Origin: Spinacia oleracea
Lineage: Eukaryota; Streptophyta; Magnoliopsida; Caryophyllales; Amaranthaceae
Assembly (NCBI RefSeq): GCF_020520425.1
Contig: NC_079487.1
Coordinates: 127,370,385-127,434,384 of the forward strand
Reading direction: 5' to 3'
Length of the DNA stretch: 64,000 bases
Part shown: one piece after another, positions 1 through 12,890 of the stretch
Numbering within the stretch: position 1 is the stretch's first letter
Layout: each line of letters opens with the position of its first letter
The notes under the pieces: model-generated
The model's input: only the letters and a program-made list of their open reading frames with translations
What the model was told of the DNA's origin: nothing
The model's database searches: none
Translations under genes and position numbers: made by a program

Positions 1-31
1 CTGTCATTTCTCTTTGTATAATTTGATTTAA

Positions 32-764
32 TACCTATCTAAACTTGAGCACTACTTGGAGTTGGATCCTATTAACTTACATATTATAATGTTTTGTTTA
101 TATACTCAAGAACTCTAATCAAACAAACGAATTTGCAGATGCTATATAAAAGAGTTTTAAAATTCAAAACTGTTATTTGAGTCTAGGGGTGAGTGTGGAT
201 ACACGGGAAGGGAGGTGATGAAGAGGGGATGAATTTTATTTTGTACCTCTCGAGATAGGGGTTGGGAGGAGTGAGTATCATTCCTATCGTGGATTGAGGG
301 GATGGAGATGAGAATTATAGGCGGGTGCAGGTGTGCAGGCCCTGCTCCATCTCAAGGTCATCTCTAACTCAATAAAGGAAATGGTCTAGATAAGCGTTAA
401 GTGACCGGGTAATGAGGTTGACGGGACGACTGTGTGAGTATTAAGTGGGTAATTAATACGACAGAAGTGAAGGGTGGGTGAGATAAATTTATGTTTGACA
501 CAAGTGGTGAATTAGAATGAATTTTTTTTTTTATCTATGTACCCTTATTTGTTTTAATTATTTTAATAAGTAAGCACCGAATGAGCAATAACAAATTTAT
601 CCATCATTAATTATTTTATATTTGGGGAATATCGGTAAACTCTATTTTGATGATAATTATATACCATATTTCATATAAATTTATATTTAGATTGTAAATT
701 GTACATCGCACGGGTATTATACTAGTACCTATCTAAACTTGAGCACTACTTGGAGTTGGATCCT
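32..764. repeat. 39-bp direct repeats flanking a Helitron-like tail
   Basis: The same 39 bases occur at 32-70 and 726-764 in direct orientation. The second copy begins at the T right after a CTAG terminus at 722-725, which is preceded by a GC-rich GCACGGG segment at 707-713. That is how plant Helitron 3' ends look (a short hairpin, then CTRR, inserted before a T). I cannot define the 5' (TC) end. The repeats are too short and too far from any coding remnant to be called terminal repeats of another element type. Confidence 0.45.
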
Positions 765-2789
765 CTGCGGTTCTTTTGTAACTAGATAGTCTAATTAGTT
801 TTATAGTTGGAAATTCGAAAATGTGTTATCTATGTAAAATTTAAAAAATCATGACACCTGTTTTTAGTTTAGTATAGAAAGATTCTTTAATTGAATGACT
901 TAGACGAGATTAGTTCTCAAGTCTTAGATACAATAATTCCGATATTTTAAGTCTTTAACCAACTAAATTTGTTGATGCAAAAGTCGATTTAAAAACTACT
1001 CAATGGAAATAGGAGGAGTGAGGAGAAACAATGCTGAGATGAATCTAGGGTTGTAAGAGTTAAGGCGACCACATTGTAAAGTAGGAGTAATTTTTCTCTT
1101 TGTAAATGCGTATAATTGGTGATATCTTAGACCGTAATTTGACTTTAATAATGATAATTATAAAACTTGAATAATATAATAGTTCCAATAAATTCCCATA
1201 TAGTACAAATAAGTCTTTAAATTTATCTTTAATCGTCTTTAAATAAAAATAGTGGTCCAATATTCCAATAAATCGAATAATAAACTTTAATAGAATAGTA
1301 ATCTTTAGAAGTTGTTATCTACTACGTATTCTAGTTAGTACTCCAAATAAAGGATGATTTTTTACAAAGCAATCTTGAAGCTAAGTAAGTTGATCCCCAC
1401 TCTCATTTTGTTTTTGTGGACAAGAGAGATTTTTGAGAACGTACCACCGCAATCTCTTGGTTGGATATTATTGCCTACGGCTCATAAGAATCTAATCAGA
1501 ATAAAGTTGTTGATTAGGATTCTCAAGTTGAAATGTTATTTTATTTTTTGTTTTTTTGTTTTTTTGGTTGGTATGGAAGGAGATTATTAGCAAAGTGCCA
1601 TTGATCCCGCGACTCGAGGGATCAAACCCGGAGTCGGGTTGTGTTTTAACATAAAAACTAAGGTCTAAACTTATGTAATTGGACGAGCTTTTCGGGCTAG
1701 ACTCAGGTTTGGGTTTCTTTAGGCCTAGTCATTGAGGACCAATTTTACCGGCCCACAAACTTATACTATGTGCGTAGTAATTGTTAAAAATAATCTTTTC
1801 CTCCTAAATAATTGTCATTTCAGTGTCTCCACGGTAATTTGGGAAATAAAAACTAGATACTTCGTATATTCTTTGTGTTATTAAAAAAATATTTATTAAG
1901 ACAATCAATTCCAATACGAGTACAAATCAATCGTTGAAGCTCCTGAAAATAATATTACTCTTAAATTCCACTTAAAACGACTCTAATTTCCACCATACTC
2001 CTACCTCTTAAATTTATATTCCCCACTTCATGTACGGAGTATAATAATGACCGATATTGTTGTGCACAACTTTTTTTGTTTTGTTTGAGAAAAATATTGC
2101 TGTGCACAACTTAAGTTAATAAAGTGGAATTATGTTGATATATTAAACACGGCAATTATTTAATTACGGGGAAGTAAAGCTTGATAATTTTTATTAGAAT
2201 GAAAAAGAAAAAAAGGGTGGGATGTTATGGTTGTGGGTATTTATTGTAAATTCTATGCGTTGAAATGAGAGTTTAGCGAAAATAAATGTGGAAAAACAGT
2301 AGTACGAAAACACTATTACAGCAATCAGACAGTCCTCGTGAAAAAAAAAGGTGTAAGAATTAATGTGTTAACATCAACAAGATCGAGCAATCCAGTTTGT
2401 AGCCGACTCAACATCTTCAGTGTACTTCACATCAATTTTCACCATTCTTTCGCGGCTTCAATTCCCTATAACTTGTAACTCTTGTACTCAGCTCCCGGGT
2501 GAAATATTTATTGGGTGTTTTTAACATAACTTGTTCGAGTAAAGTAATCTTTGGCACATCAAAATTTTAATCTTGACACATTTCATGTGAGTAGAGCACA
2601 TAAAAGTGTGTTTTTTTTTCTTCTTACAAGGTGTGCCAAAATCATTCCGTTTTTCGAGTGTAAGTGCTACGAGTATCTATTAAACTAGATTTCCAACTCG
2701 TGCAAACACTGATGTGTAGAGTTTTTTCCGGTCCTAAGAACATAAAATAGTGAAATTAATGATGTTATTCTGCATCAAATAGCTTAAAA
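765..2789. other. Intergenic, AT-rich, no gene seen
   Basis: Short open frames here have no recognisable domain and no plausible splice context. Positions 1590-1640 hold a GC-rich patch with an imperfect palindrome around GATCCCGCGACTCGAGGGATC-like sequence. The rest is AT-rich and unassigned. Confidence 0.5.
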
Positions 2790-3088
2790 GAGCATCTTCA
2801 ATGGTTGTAGCTAGGGCTAACTTGAAATTTACTACTTATAAAAGTTTCAAGGTAATAGCTAGACCATTGGCCGGAGTGAAAATAAAAAATTAGATTGGCC
2901 AATTAAATTAGCTTAAACGACAACTAGCTGCTACTAGTTGTCAAATAATTAACTGACAAGTGATACTAATTTAAATAACAAGCTAGTTGTTAGCAATTGG
3001 AGCACAAATTAGCTAGCAAATAAATAGCTTGAAATGCTAGTTGGTATAACAAGCTAATTGTCAAATTAGCTTGGTATTGGAGATGCTC
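2790..3088 (-). mobile_element. Harbinger/Tourist-type MITE, family H1, copy 1
   Basis: It has terminal inverted repeats GAGCATCTTCAATGG at the left and CC..GGAGATGCTC at the right, and the body is rich in AGCTAATT/AGCTAGT words. It is the reverse orientation of the two better preserved copies at 15258-15580 and 33261-33583: its left end matches the complement of their right ends. The flank is TAA on the right but AAA on the left, so the 3-bp target duplication is decayed. Non-autonomous, no coding capacity. Confidence 0.7.
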
Positions 3089-4251
3089 TAAATGCTCTAA
3101 TTGCCAAACAAAGCCTCTATACTTTTGTTAAAAATTAACGATAAAATAGCATATTGTACGTGACAAAATTTGCTTGCCCAAGCTAATCCGCTCGTCCGAA
3201 CTAATTTCCCATTTAAACTTCAATTGTGAAGCTAGTAGTTTGGAATTTCTAAAAACTACTACTAAGTCTTTATATATAACCATTAATTGGAGTTTATCAC
3301 AGCAAATCAAATGCATTGTTAAACTTTAAGTCAATGGTAAAAGTTGTTTCGCGAATTTCAGGTGGTGTTAAACTCACTTATATTATCTTATCTTAACTTA
3401 TTACCACTTGTTTTATCTATATCATTTTATCTTACTTTAGTGGCCATTCTTGAAAGGTATAAAAATATGTTATTTGAACTTATTGATCCTTATTTTATAC
3501 TCCGTAAGAAGTATTTCGTATTATATTATCTGAAGTTATTGACTCTTATCTGATCTTATCTTAATATAAATGAAATAAGTTAAAATAAGGCGAAGATAAT
3601 AGAGATTAGACTTGTTTAAGGAGCTGAAATATCGTTTCAATTGAGGTGAAAAATAAAAAATGACATCTACCTATATTAAATGAATTAATTGATGATTTGT
3701 TAGAATAAATTGAATATTTTTAAAATGAGAACGTGGTTGTTTAGCGATCTTAAGTTTGATTCCTCGGTTGTGGTAGAGTGAAGAATGTCATACCCAAAAA
3801 AAGAAAGCGAAGAATCTCAATCCATTTAGGTGCTAACTTTTTGGACCACCATTTTCCCAAAATGCTAATCTCGCATTTCAATTTTTTTAAATTACTAATT
3901 ATATTAAAATATTGAGTAGAGTTTTATATAAAGTTGGCGGGACACCCCGCTAAGCCTGGTCCATCCATCTCCGTTTAAATAGCGTGCTTGAACAATGGTT
4001 TTGGAAAAAAAATAAAAATTTGGATGGGCAAGCCCAGCCAAATAATGTTAACGGGGCGGACACAGGCATGATAAATATTTGTCGCGGGCAACCTGTCCGA
4101 CCCGTTTATTAAAGAAAGTAAATTTATTTTATATTTTTTTAGTTAGTCGTTTATACTTGTATTTTTTCATTTCTTAAGTAATACGTAGTACAAAGTAGAA
4201 AAACACTGGATCTTGACTTTTTAGTGGGTAAAATTTTTCATTTTTATTAAA
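3089..4251. other. Intergenic with repeat scraps
   Basis: Positions 3380-3600 are rich in TTATCTTA/AACTTATT words. At about 3728-3810 there is a short segment with a B-box-like AGTTTGATTCC followed by an A-rich stretch, possibly a SINE tail. Positions 3925-4110 carry GC-rich CCCGACC/GGGGC words that resume at 4790-4960, which suggests an older element split by the insertion at 4261-4602. No gene is seen. Confidence 0.4.
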
Positions 4252-4260
4252 TTATTTATT

Positions 4261-4602
4261 GGGTGATGATAAAGGTCGCAAGTTGCGACAATATTTAGTT
4301 GTCGCAATCTTACGTGTCGGAGTTTAATTGGTACATATAGGCGCCACGTATGTTATGTGTCATCAAAATATTTTTACTATCAATACAATATTTTTACTAT
4401 GTAAATATATAAATAAGGTAGTCGGTATAAATAAGGAAACAAATTAGAATATTATGATTTTCCTACCTTTTTTTCAAACATGTATAATAGATTATATAAG
4501 TTAAATATTTTAGTTTCCAATTTAAATCATGACACATAAGCGTGCCATGTCATCATTATGACACGGCTTAAAGGTCGCATGTTGCGACCTTTATCATTTT
4601 CG
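4261..4602. mobile_element. Mutator-like MITE with 9-bp target duplication
   Basis: Inverted termini are built on ATGATAAAGGTCGCA at the left (from 4265) and its complement TGCGACCTTTATCAT at the right (to 4598). Just outside, TTATTTATT occurs on both sides (4252-4260 and 4603-4611), a 9-bp direct repeat as Mutator-like elements make. The sequence is AT-rich, so the duplication could be partly chance. It is 342 bp long and non-coding. It seems inserted into an older repeat with GGGC/CCCGACC words on both flanks. Confidence 0.6.
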
Positions 4603-4611
4603 TTATTTATT

Positions 4612-5734
4612 TAGTACAAATAACTTGATTCTTTCTCACATTGTTACAAGAATATCCCATAATTTTATTTTTTCAATTTGTTTTATAAGCTGGAACTCAA
4701 AAATGTAGAGATCATTAAGCAGAACAAAAAAATTAACCATAAATACAAAAATTAATTCATTATATTTAGTAAAAAAAAATTAAAATATTTTTAGGACCGG
4801 TTAGCCCACGGGGCAAGCCCGACCCTTTTAATAGGTGGGTACGAACAAGAAGTCAGCCGTTAAAAAGGGCCTGCATTTTCTATTCTATGCCAGTTGGACA
4901 TAAAAAATAAGCTTAGGTTTGGCCCGCTACCCGTCCATTCCCGCAAATGATCACCTCTAATTTTATACTACTGCCTCTTAAAACGATCGAGTAACTTAAA
5001 ATAAGTTTATTAAAGATACTTGTAGATTATGAATTCCTGTATCAGTCATGGATTGTAGATCCACACATGATCAAACTCCAAAGTAAATATGGTCGGATTT
5101 GAGTCACGGTATTACGCGTACGGCATACATAGATCATAGATTCATACGGATAGCATTAGAAAAGAGCAGTGGATGATAAAACAAAACAGGTAAAATGTTG
5201 ATAGCATTAGAAAAGAGCAGTGGGATTAGAATAGTAGTTTCTGACAATGTAAACATTCTTACTGTACAATAATTCATAATGACACGCGTGATAAGAGAGT
5301 AGAGGCAGTAACTAATTTTGAATTTTGACTAAACCAAGTAAAACTTCACAATGTCACTTTGTAGGCCACATCTAAGATTCCACCATTTTTACGTTTCTAC
5401 TTCCCCATTATTAGTCCCCTGTCTTGCCTAGCTATGGGGATCAAAACCCATATCTATTTTCCAAATTACTTGCAATTATTTGCCGCATTAACATTTTTTT
5501 TTAGCTTTTCACTTTTTAATTTGGCTTTTACATCTAACCCATATTCAACAACTATTTTCCACAAGGGTTAATTATATAGATATAGAATGATATAGATATT
5601 AAATGATGTACGTGCCGAAAGTTAGTAGCAAAAACCTAATCCGTATCTTAGAACTAAACTATGTTCTCTTCACTTTAAAGGAGAGTGCATGTTTGAGACA
5701 ATGTTTTTTTTTTACAAGGTAAGAAGAAAAGGAA
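4612..5734. other. Intergenic, with a 24-bp direct repeat
   Basis: The right part of the older GC-rich repeat runs to about 4965. A 24-bp sequence at 5149-5172 is repeated exactly at 5200-5223. No coding feature is seen. Confidence 0.45.
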
Positions 5735-5980
5735 AAGCACTAGGAGACCCTCCTCACGAGGGGCATTCCTAATGCATTAGAAGAAATGATAGGAAATAAA
5801 GTAGAGTTATTATAAATATCAATATCTAAGCTAGTAGAAACAAGATGTCTAACATTAGCGATCCAATCTGCTGCTTTATTTGCTTCATTGTAGACGTGTG
5901 TGATTTTCCAATTGCAGAAAGAATTCAGGAGAATCCCAATATCAGTAATAATATGATCAATAATGTGAAACATGGGGGTA
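5735..5980 (-). mobile_element. LINE ORF2 fragment, RNase H-like C-terminal part
   Basis: On the minus strand the frame reads THVYNEANKAADWIAN, the signature near the end of the RNase H-like domain of plant L1 LINEs (family pattern HV.RE.N..AD.LA). Only about 75 codons are recognisable and no upstream reverse transcriptase is next to it, so this is an isolated, 5'-truncated scrap. Confidence 0.65.
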
Positions 5981-7220
5981 TGAGTTTGTGTAATTTAGGC
6001 ACTAAGGCCCTATTCTTTTGTGATAAAATATACTCCATATGTACGGTAGGCTTAGTACACCTTGTAATTGGAATGTCACAACTCACAAATTCGAACCTCG
6101 CCAATCGCTTATACTTGGTATTAATTTTCTTCCTCTTACCGATAAAAAAAGTTTAAAGAAAAAACTGATGGAATTATAAAGTTAAAAGAGTAGTCCATTA
6201 TTAAAGTGTGCCTAAAGGCCTTGAATGGTGTACGGTGTACCCCGTATTGTTTACTCCGTAATCCCGTATGTGTAATGTGCCGTGCCCCCCAAAAAATGAC
6301 AAGCTTAATTAGGACGATGAAGCCAAGGAAGACAATTTGCAAATATTAAAAAAGGATGACGTATGCAGCTCAAAGTTCAACGAAATCATGAAAGTCAAGC
6401 AATCCTAGTCAACTAGCACAATGACATCACTCACATCACTAGCTGTACAATTAACATGCCTCTATATATTAAAATAATAATAATATAAATAAATAATAAT
6501 AAATAATTAGTGCTAGGCCCTAATTAAGAGAAAGTATGACCTACGAGATAAGCTAGCTAGCCTAGCTGAGTGATCAGTGATGAGACATGACAACACAATA
6601 CGGAGTGTAATATGTTAACCATTCTTAATTATTACGAACTACTCCGTAAATGTTATGATCAGTAGACCAGATCCTGTTTAGTTGTTTTAAGCTTCCAGAT
6701 TTAAGGGCAACGACAACGAGTTTAGTACACTGTACGTACAATCATAGTGAACATGTTATATGTATAAAAGGTAAATAGGTTATTGTTCGATTTTCTATAA
6801 AATCATTTGTAAATTACATTATCGTCGTACCTAATTTAAATAAACATATAATTCATATATATTATTATATACGGAGTAATCTCCTATTCCCTCGTGTTTT
6901 AATACAGAGTATGAGTTATTTTTGGTCGTCACGGAATTTTTAGGAGGTTTGAGGTACGGAGTATGAGTTATCCTAACTACTCAGTAGTTCATCTTTAGAA
7001 TTTCCCCTTTTAAAGAGAACTTCTTCATAATTCTCCACCAATTCTTCCTGAGTATCTTATTGTTCGCCCCATGCACGTTGCACCAAATATGCTTTATTAA
7101 AATATGGATGGGTGAAATTGAGAAAAGACAAAAGTGGCGGGTCAAATGTATTTTATGTGAGAATAGAGTTACAGTCCATAATCAGTTTAGTAATGGAACA
7201 ATCTATTGAGAACATACTAA
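5981..7220. other. Intergenic; simple ATA/AAT repeat and a tRNA-like scrap
   Basis: A B-box-like segment (ATTCGAACCTCG) lies near 6090, possibly from a SINE. Positions 6466-6505 are an (AAT)-type microsatellite. The word ACTCCGTA and its complement are frequent. No gene is seen. Confidence 0.4.
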
Positions 7221-7535
7221 GGGCTTGTTTGGTTGATATGTGAATTGAATTCCCACATGAAGTTGTAATTGAAGGGAATTTAGTTCCCTTGTTAAATTCG
7301 TGTGAATTTCTCTAAGTTGTTTGGTTAACAACATGGGAATTAGAAATTCCTATGAACTTTGATTGACCAAGGAGGGATAGGTAATTTACTTCCCATGTTT
7401 TGTAGGAATTCAAAATTCCCATAAATTTCAACTTCCTCCGTTTTTACTTTTTTATGTCAACCAAATAACTAGTCAATCTATAAATTCACATGAATTTTCA
7501 CTTCCCCCATTTTTATATATCAACCAAACAACTCC
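7221..7535. mobile_element. Tourist-like MITE (Harbinger type), TAA target site
   Basis: The termini are GGGCTTGTTTGGTTGATA (left) and TATCAACCAAACAACTCC (right), imperfect inverted repeats resembling the GGGC.TGTTTGG ends of Tourist elements. TAA flanks both ends (7218-7220 and 7536-7538). It is 315 bp and non-coding. Confidence 0.75.
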
Positions 7536-8552
7536 TAAAATGACAATAGAGTAAACAAATAAGGTTACAGAGAGTACTTTTAATGAAACTATTACTTGAA
7601 ATTGCATTGTAAAGTGAAGTACTATGTATATATTTTCCCAAAAAATGTGAGTGTGTGATACGGAGTATGTTTTCTCTTTTTCGAATGACCAATAAATCAT
7701 TACTCCTATAAATTACAATTGCAAAAGAGGGATTTCATCATGTGACGTATTATTTATAGACCCTCATTCTTTACTACGTACTCCGTATTAGACTTGGAAC
7801 TTTTTTTGTTAACACGTACTCCTTTGTCCGTTTTTAGTTGCTACTACTCCGTACATTCAATTTCTTTTACTTCATTTTAAGAGTTACTTTACATATTTCC
7901 ATTAAATTAAGATTTTTTTTCAATTAATACTTCGATATAATTAAGAATACTTTAGACGATCTAGTTGATGTATTCAAACATTTTTTTTTAAATTATTCGT
8001 ACACAATGAATTGGTACAGGTAAAATGATGGATAACGGTCTCAGATCTTTGTGACACACAACACACAAGGATTAGGTTCATGAACTTATGTACTCTTCGA
8101 GATGAAAAAGTACAACTTACAAGTACCCATGTTTGATTGTCCCATGATTATCTATCTGGTTAAATGTACTTACTTAGTTATAACTTTAATTTAATTAATT
8201 TCTGATCGATTTAACTCTAGACATTTGTCATTAGATCTAATGACAACATTCTATTTAATTAAGCCATGAATTAATTTAATCATGTTTAATTATAACTAAG
8301 ATGGAGTATAATTTTTATTCTTATTACGTATGGTACAAGGGGTGAGTAAGAGTCCCAGTCGAAATTCCGAGAACCGGAACATGTTCCGATTTAGCGTATC
8401 CGTTTGTTCAACTTTTATAATGGAATATTTGTAAAAAAAAAAAAGGTAACTTTATTTATTTATTTTTACATGTAATTCAATCTTTTGGGGTATATTGTTT
8501 TTATTCGGGCTAAATTAGTAAATGAACACTTTTGTTTGTGCCTTATCTATTA

Positions 8553-8907
8553 CTCCCTCCGTTTATTTTTGTTCTTTACGTTTTCATTTTTTGATATTTC
8601 AAAATGTTTTTTACATTTCCTTTTATATTATCACACAAATGTTTGAATATTCTATCAAAATTTGTGTCCAATGATTATTTTAACCAATTAAATTCACTGG
8701 GTCATTTAATCTCTTACACTTTTCTATTAAAACATTAAATTTTTCTCATTTTTCCAATATCAGGTTTTTGATAAAAGTGAAAACATTATAAATAAACGTA
8801 ATTTACTTGTTTAAATAAAAAAAATAGAGAAATCTCAATGCACATTAATTAGATATTAATAAACGTGTAAAATGTCAAATGTAAAGAACAAAAAGAAACG
8901 GAGCGAG
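8553..8907. mobile_element. Stowaway-like MITE, family S1, copy 1
   Basis: The left end CTCCCTCCGTTT is followed by a TTTTTGTTCTTTACG extension, and the right end is the matching complement ending GGAGCGAG. The TA dinucleotide occurs on each side (8551-8552, 8908-8909). The long terminal inverted repeat (about 30 bp) and 355-bp size match the copies at 12533-12890 and 50742-51105. Confidence 0.8.
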
Positions 8908-8909
8908 TA

Positions 8910-9783
8910 CAATATACTAAAATAAACACTAGGAATGACACATGTCACTTCCTGATGTAAAATTTTCCCGCCTAAAATATTTTCCAAAAATATATATCTT
9001 TTTATTTTATTTTTATTCTCTACCTTTTTGTAAACTATCTTTGTATGGGAAAAAAAAAGTTAATAAATTATGGCAATAATAGATATCACGTGATAATAAT
9101 TTTGCTAAATATTTTTTGATAATATTTTAGTCAAATCGGTACTATAGTAATGAAAAAATATATTCACTCGATATGTCGATCAAATTAGCATATTACACAT
9201 ATATAATATGCATATTAGATGAATAAATTTAAATGAGTATGTTGATTTTTTTTTTTATAATTATGCAGTATTTTGGGGATATTTAGTTAAATATTTTATA
9301 AAATATAATTATCATAATCCGTGCGTGCACGGGATCTAATCTAGTTAACATTATGACTTTGACATAATTTTAGTAAATAAAATAAAATTAAGCGATTAGA
9401 TTTGGTAATCATGTACCTAACCGGTTTTGGTTCCAAAGCATTGAAGACAAAAAAGGGAAACGATTTGAGCCGATTCCTAATTTCATTACCCGAAATTAAA
9501 ACCACACAACTAATTCCAGTTTCAAAACTATAAGCCACTTATTTTAATTTGATAAACCCCTATATTCAACCAGTGGTGTATCCGGGGGGGGTACAGTTGC
9601 ACCCCCATTCCCTCAGATCCCCAACAGAAAAAAGAGAGGGAAAAAAGAGAGAGAAAAAAAAAGAGAAGGTTGCTGACATAATTATATATAAATACTAAAT
9701 TAGTCAAAATGAATCACTTATATATTAATGTTTGCCTCAGTGGCAATTGAAGGGAAACCTTATGTTTTCCAAGGCTAGGAAGG
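8910..9783. other. Intergenic; ends of older elements
   Basis: Holds the Helitron-like terminus at 9319-9344 (listed separately). From about 9571 a CAGTGGTG start and G/C homopolymers suggest the left end of a further hAT-type element, of which I cannot find the matching right end. Confidence 0.4.
9319..9344 (+). mobile_element. Helitron 3' terminus
   Basis: A hairpin CCGTGC-GT-GCACGG (9319-9332) sits 8 bases before CTAG at 9341-9344, followed by T. This is the classical plant Helitron 3' end. The same architecture in weaker form ends at 725. The 5' limit of the element could not be found, so only the terminus is annotated. Confidence 0.65.
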
Positions 9784-10388
9784 CAGTGGCGAAGCTATGT
9801 GGGGGGCTAGGTAGGCCATGCCCCCCCACCCCCTAAGATTCTAGTAATATATGATAAAAGTTGCACTTGTGAATAACTTCCTCCTTTGGTTCATTGGTAT
9901 TTGGTGTTAGCTGCCAAAATTCTAGTTCTGTTTTCGAATCATATGGCTAGCATTTTTTATTTTTTATTGAAGTAATATTCGCTTCTCAAACTTCTTTTAT
10001 TATTTTCATTACATTTCTTTTTTAGTGCTTAATTTAGATTTTTCATAAAGTGTTATCCAATGGAAATAGAGAATAAGTATGTTGTCCAACAAAATATATA
10101 TACGTTTAATACTTAGTATATGTTACTTAATTTTTGTTACCTAGCTACTTTAAACATAACAATACTTAGTCGGTGTTACTTAAAACTTCTTTGTTTATGG
10201 TGTCCAAGTATTTTAGTGTTTGTATCTTCAAATATTAAGAATTTTCGGTCAATTTATATTTTACTGTAATAAACAACAACAAGTTGAATTTATTATTGAA
10301 ATTGTAGTATTATATTTTAGGGAATTAGACAAGTACTCCTATATAAAATTTCAGCCCCTCTTATACAAAAGGTCTGGCTTCGCCCCTG
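9784..10388. mobile_element. hAT-type non-autonomous element with 8-bp target duplication
   Basis: The left end is CAGTGGCGAAGC and the right end GGCTTCGCCCCTG. TAGGAAGG is duplicated exactly at 9776-9783 and 10389-10396, the 8-bp duplication expected for hAT. It is 605 bp long with no transposase remnant. Internally, 9890-9950 reads like a tRNA-type A box and B box (GGTTCATTGGTATTTGG, later TTTTCGAATC), so it may hold a SINE-derived segment. Confidence 0.8.
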
Positions 10389-11769
10389 TAGGAAGGTCAA
10401 AGGTTTGACTCTTGTTACCTGCGTTTCTCTCCAATTGTGTTTCTTTTTAGCTTTACTAGGAGGTGTCTTGTGGAGTATATTTGTATTTTGATTTTAACTT
10501 TTTTCTTTTCTTTTAATCATTCTTTGGCTACATGGATTATACTTCTATTATTTTATTTTATTGTCAATTTTAATTTGTTATAATTTTCAAAATTGTAAGT
10601 TTGCCTAATGATTATAGATAAAATAAGATATTAAAATTTTGTTGATTCTTGATTCACCGATTTTGAAAATAATACATAAAGAGACTATGTTTTATGACTT
10701 ATGGATTGTAGATATGTTTATTTCGTACGTAGTACTGTAGTAGCATATACAGAAAATGTAGAACAAATAACTTGCAAAATAAGTTATTGTAAAAAGTGTA
10801 ATAATTAATTATCGAGTAGGTACAATCAACTAAAGTGTTTCAAACTTTCAGCGTAACAATTTAGTTGATTAATCTGAAAAATCTAAACAATGGATCATAA
10901 TACAAAAAGGTTACTATTTCTTCGACGGCCCTAAACATCAATAACAGAGTTCTCCGTCGGAAAAATATCAAAGAGTTGTGTACATCCATGATTAATACAA
11001 TAATGGATGAATATCTAATTATATTAAATTTGGCCCCAAATTTTAATTTAATTTAAATGTTGCCACAATTTTTTTTGGTTACGAGTTTATCCGAAGTTGT
11101 GTTTGTTAGTAATTTTGCAACCCCATCTCGAAATTTCTAGATAGGTCACTGTATTTAACTATGCAGTGCAAAATTAAAAGCTACTTTCTTGTACTTGAAA
11201 ATCATCAAGATATATAGTTCGTATTGTTTTTTTTTTTTGGTACATTCTCATTTTTTAATTACACGTGTATTTAGGTTACCTGAAGCTTATATTTGGTCCT
11301 GGATATGCAATTTTATTTTCTTCGGGTCTTTAATTTATGAGACGCCTTATGCATAAAATTGTTGATGTCACCATTAAAATTTTGAACTATACGATGATAA
11401 AGTGTAAGCGTTGTTGGATAGAAGACTGGGGAGTCAAGGGGAAGTTCCTTTCCTGCAGGTATTGCTTCTACTGCATTCAAACTTTCCCAGGCGCTGCACA
11501 ACACAAGTAGGCGCTAATAAAGAGGTTTGCATTAAAAATTATAAGTATTTAATTGATTATAACTAATAGAACTATTTTATCATTATGTGTAGCTATTTGA
11601 TTAGAAAGTACAACTATTTGGTAACAAATTGTTCTTATACTGACATAAGACGATCACATATAGTGCATGGTTCTTGAGTTCTTACAGTGGTTAAATTAGA
11701 TGTATCCATAAATACAAAGCCACCAAGGTACATCTTAAAAGTCCATCACAATTGACTAATTAAATAACC

Positions 11770-11940
11770 AACACAAGTAGTGAAGTTGGTGGAGAATTCG
11801 AGGTCACAAGATCGATTCTCATCAATTGCGAAATGCTTTAGAGTGATCCAAGCAAAGACGTACGTAGCTGGACTTACTAACACGTGATAGATATTGCTTC
11901 ACTTGGCTCTTTCTTCTTATCTAATAAAAAAAAATTGTCA
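11770..11940 (+). repeat. Possible tRNA-derived SINE
   Basis: An A-box-like stretch (GTAGTGAAGTTGGTGGAG) is followed about 30 bases on by AGATCGATTCTC, which resembles a B box, and the segment ends in an A-rich run at about 11925-11935. Spacing and order fit a SINE head and tail. No target duplication was identified. Confidence 0.35.
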
Positions 11941-11954
11941 ATAATAAAGTCTTG

Positions 11955-12135
11955 GAAAATTTTGCTAAAAGTAACCTTTTATAATCCAAAATTTGCGAAA
12001 TAACTTTTAATTTTTTTTTTTGCGAAATAAGACCTTAAACTAAAAAAAAATTGCGAGGCGCAACCAATTGCTCATTTCAAGCATTGACTGAAACTTCCCG
12101 GCCAGTGACTTGCATGTGCAGGGCACATGTTCTTC
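11955..12135. repeat. Dispersed unclassified repeat, copy 1 (partner at 51168-51350)
   Basis: The AAATAAGACC/TTGCGA-rich first half and the second half with ATTGACTGAAACTTCCCGG and GTGCAGGGCACATG parallel the order of words at 51168-51350 (GTTGACTCAATATTCCCGA, GTGCAGGTCACGTG). Divergence is high. No terminal repeats or coding sequence. Confidence 0.4.
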
Positions 12136-12532
12136 AATTTAGCTAACCACACCCATTTTCCCTCTAAAAACCGTCCTTTGACCAACCCCCCCCCCCCCCC
12201 CAAAAAAAAAGCTTTGAACTTTGTTCTTCTTCTCCGAAATCCAAACTTTTTGTAACTTTTAATATGTTTTGATTAACTTTTATATTATGAAAATAAAGTT
12301 AATGGATAAACAAAGGTTAAATGATAATCTTATTCATTATTGGTGATTTTGAAGGAATAATTTTATTAAAATGAAAAATGTTATCACTAAATTATACTGG
12401 ATATATCGAGCTGGATAACTTTTACATATATCGGGTTAATATTTGAGAATTTTGAGTTAACTTTTACTCCGCTTTACAATATTTATCGTGCACATTTTTA
12501 AATAATAACTTGTGTAAGCGTATTGCCAACTA

Positions 12533-12890
12533 CTCCCTCATTCTCTTTTTGTTCTTTATGTTTTCCTTTTTGGGTATTTAAAATGTTATTTACATTTCCT
12601 TTTATATTATCACATAATGACTTATTAGTTATTATTCTATCAAAATTTGTGTCCAATTATTATTTTAACCAATTAAATTAATTGAGTCATTTAGTATCTC
12701 ACACTTTTTCATTGGAACATTAAATTTTACTCATTTCCCAATATCAGAATTTTAATAAAAGTGAACATTATAAATAAACGTAATTTATCTTGTTTAAATA
12801 AAAAAAATTGAGAAATCTTGTTGCAAATTAATTAGTCGTTATAACGCGTGAAAAATATCAAACGTAAAGAACAAAAAGAGACGAAGGGAG
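12533..12890. mobile_element. Stowaway-like MITE, family S1, copy 2
   Basis: Starts CTCCCTCATTCTC, ends ACGAAGGGAG, with TA on each side (12531-12532, 12891-12892). It is 358 bp, collinear with the copy at 8553-8907 and with the same internal order (ACATTTCCTTTTATATTATC near the left). Confidence 0.8.

Larger units (their letters stand above)
10397..12532. other. Intergenic with SINE-like and dispersed repeat segments
   Basis: Positions 11955-12135 match, diverged, 51168-51350 (see the separate entry). A poly-C run occurs at about 12187-12202. No frame shows a domain, and nothing here looks like an exon. Confidence 0.4.

Noticed and set aside
32-764. 39-bp repeats as ends of an LTR-type element
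   Set aside because: Far too short, with no coding or priming-site features between them; a Helitron-type end explains the junction better.
5845-6156. 103-codon + strand frame
   Set aside because: It overlaps the minus-strand LINE RNase H remnant and shows no domain.
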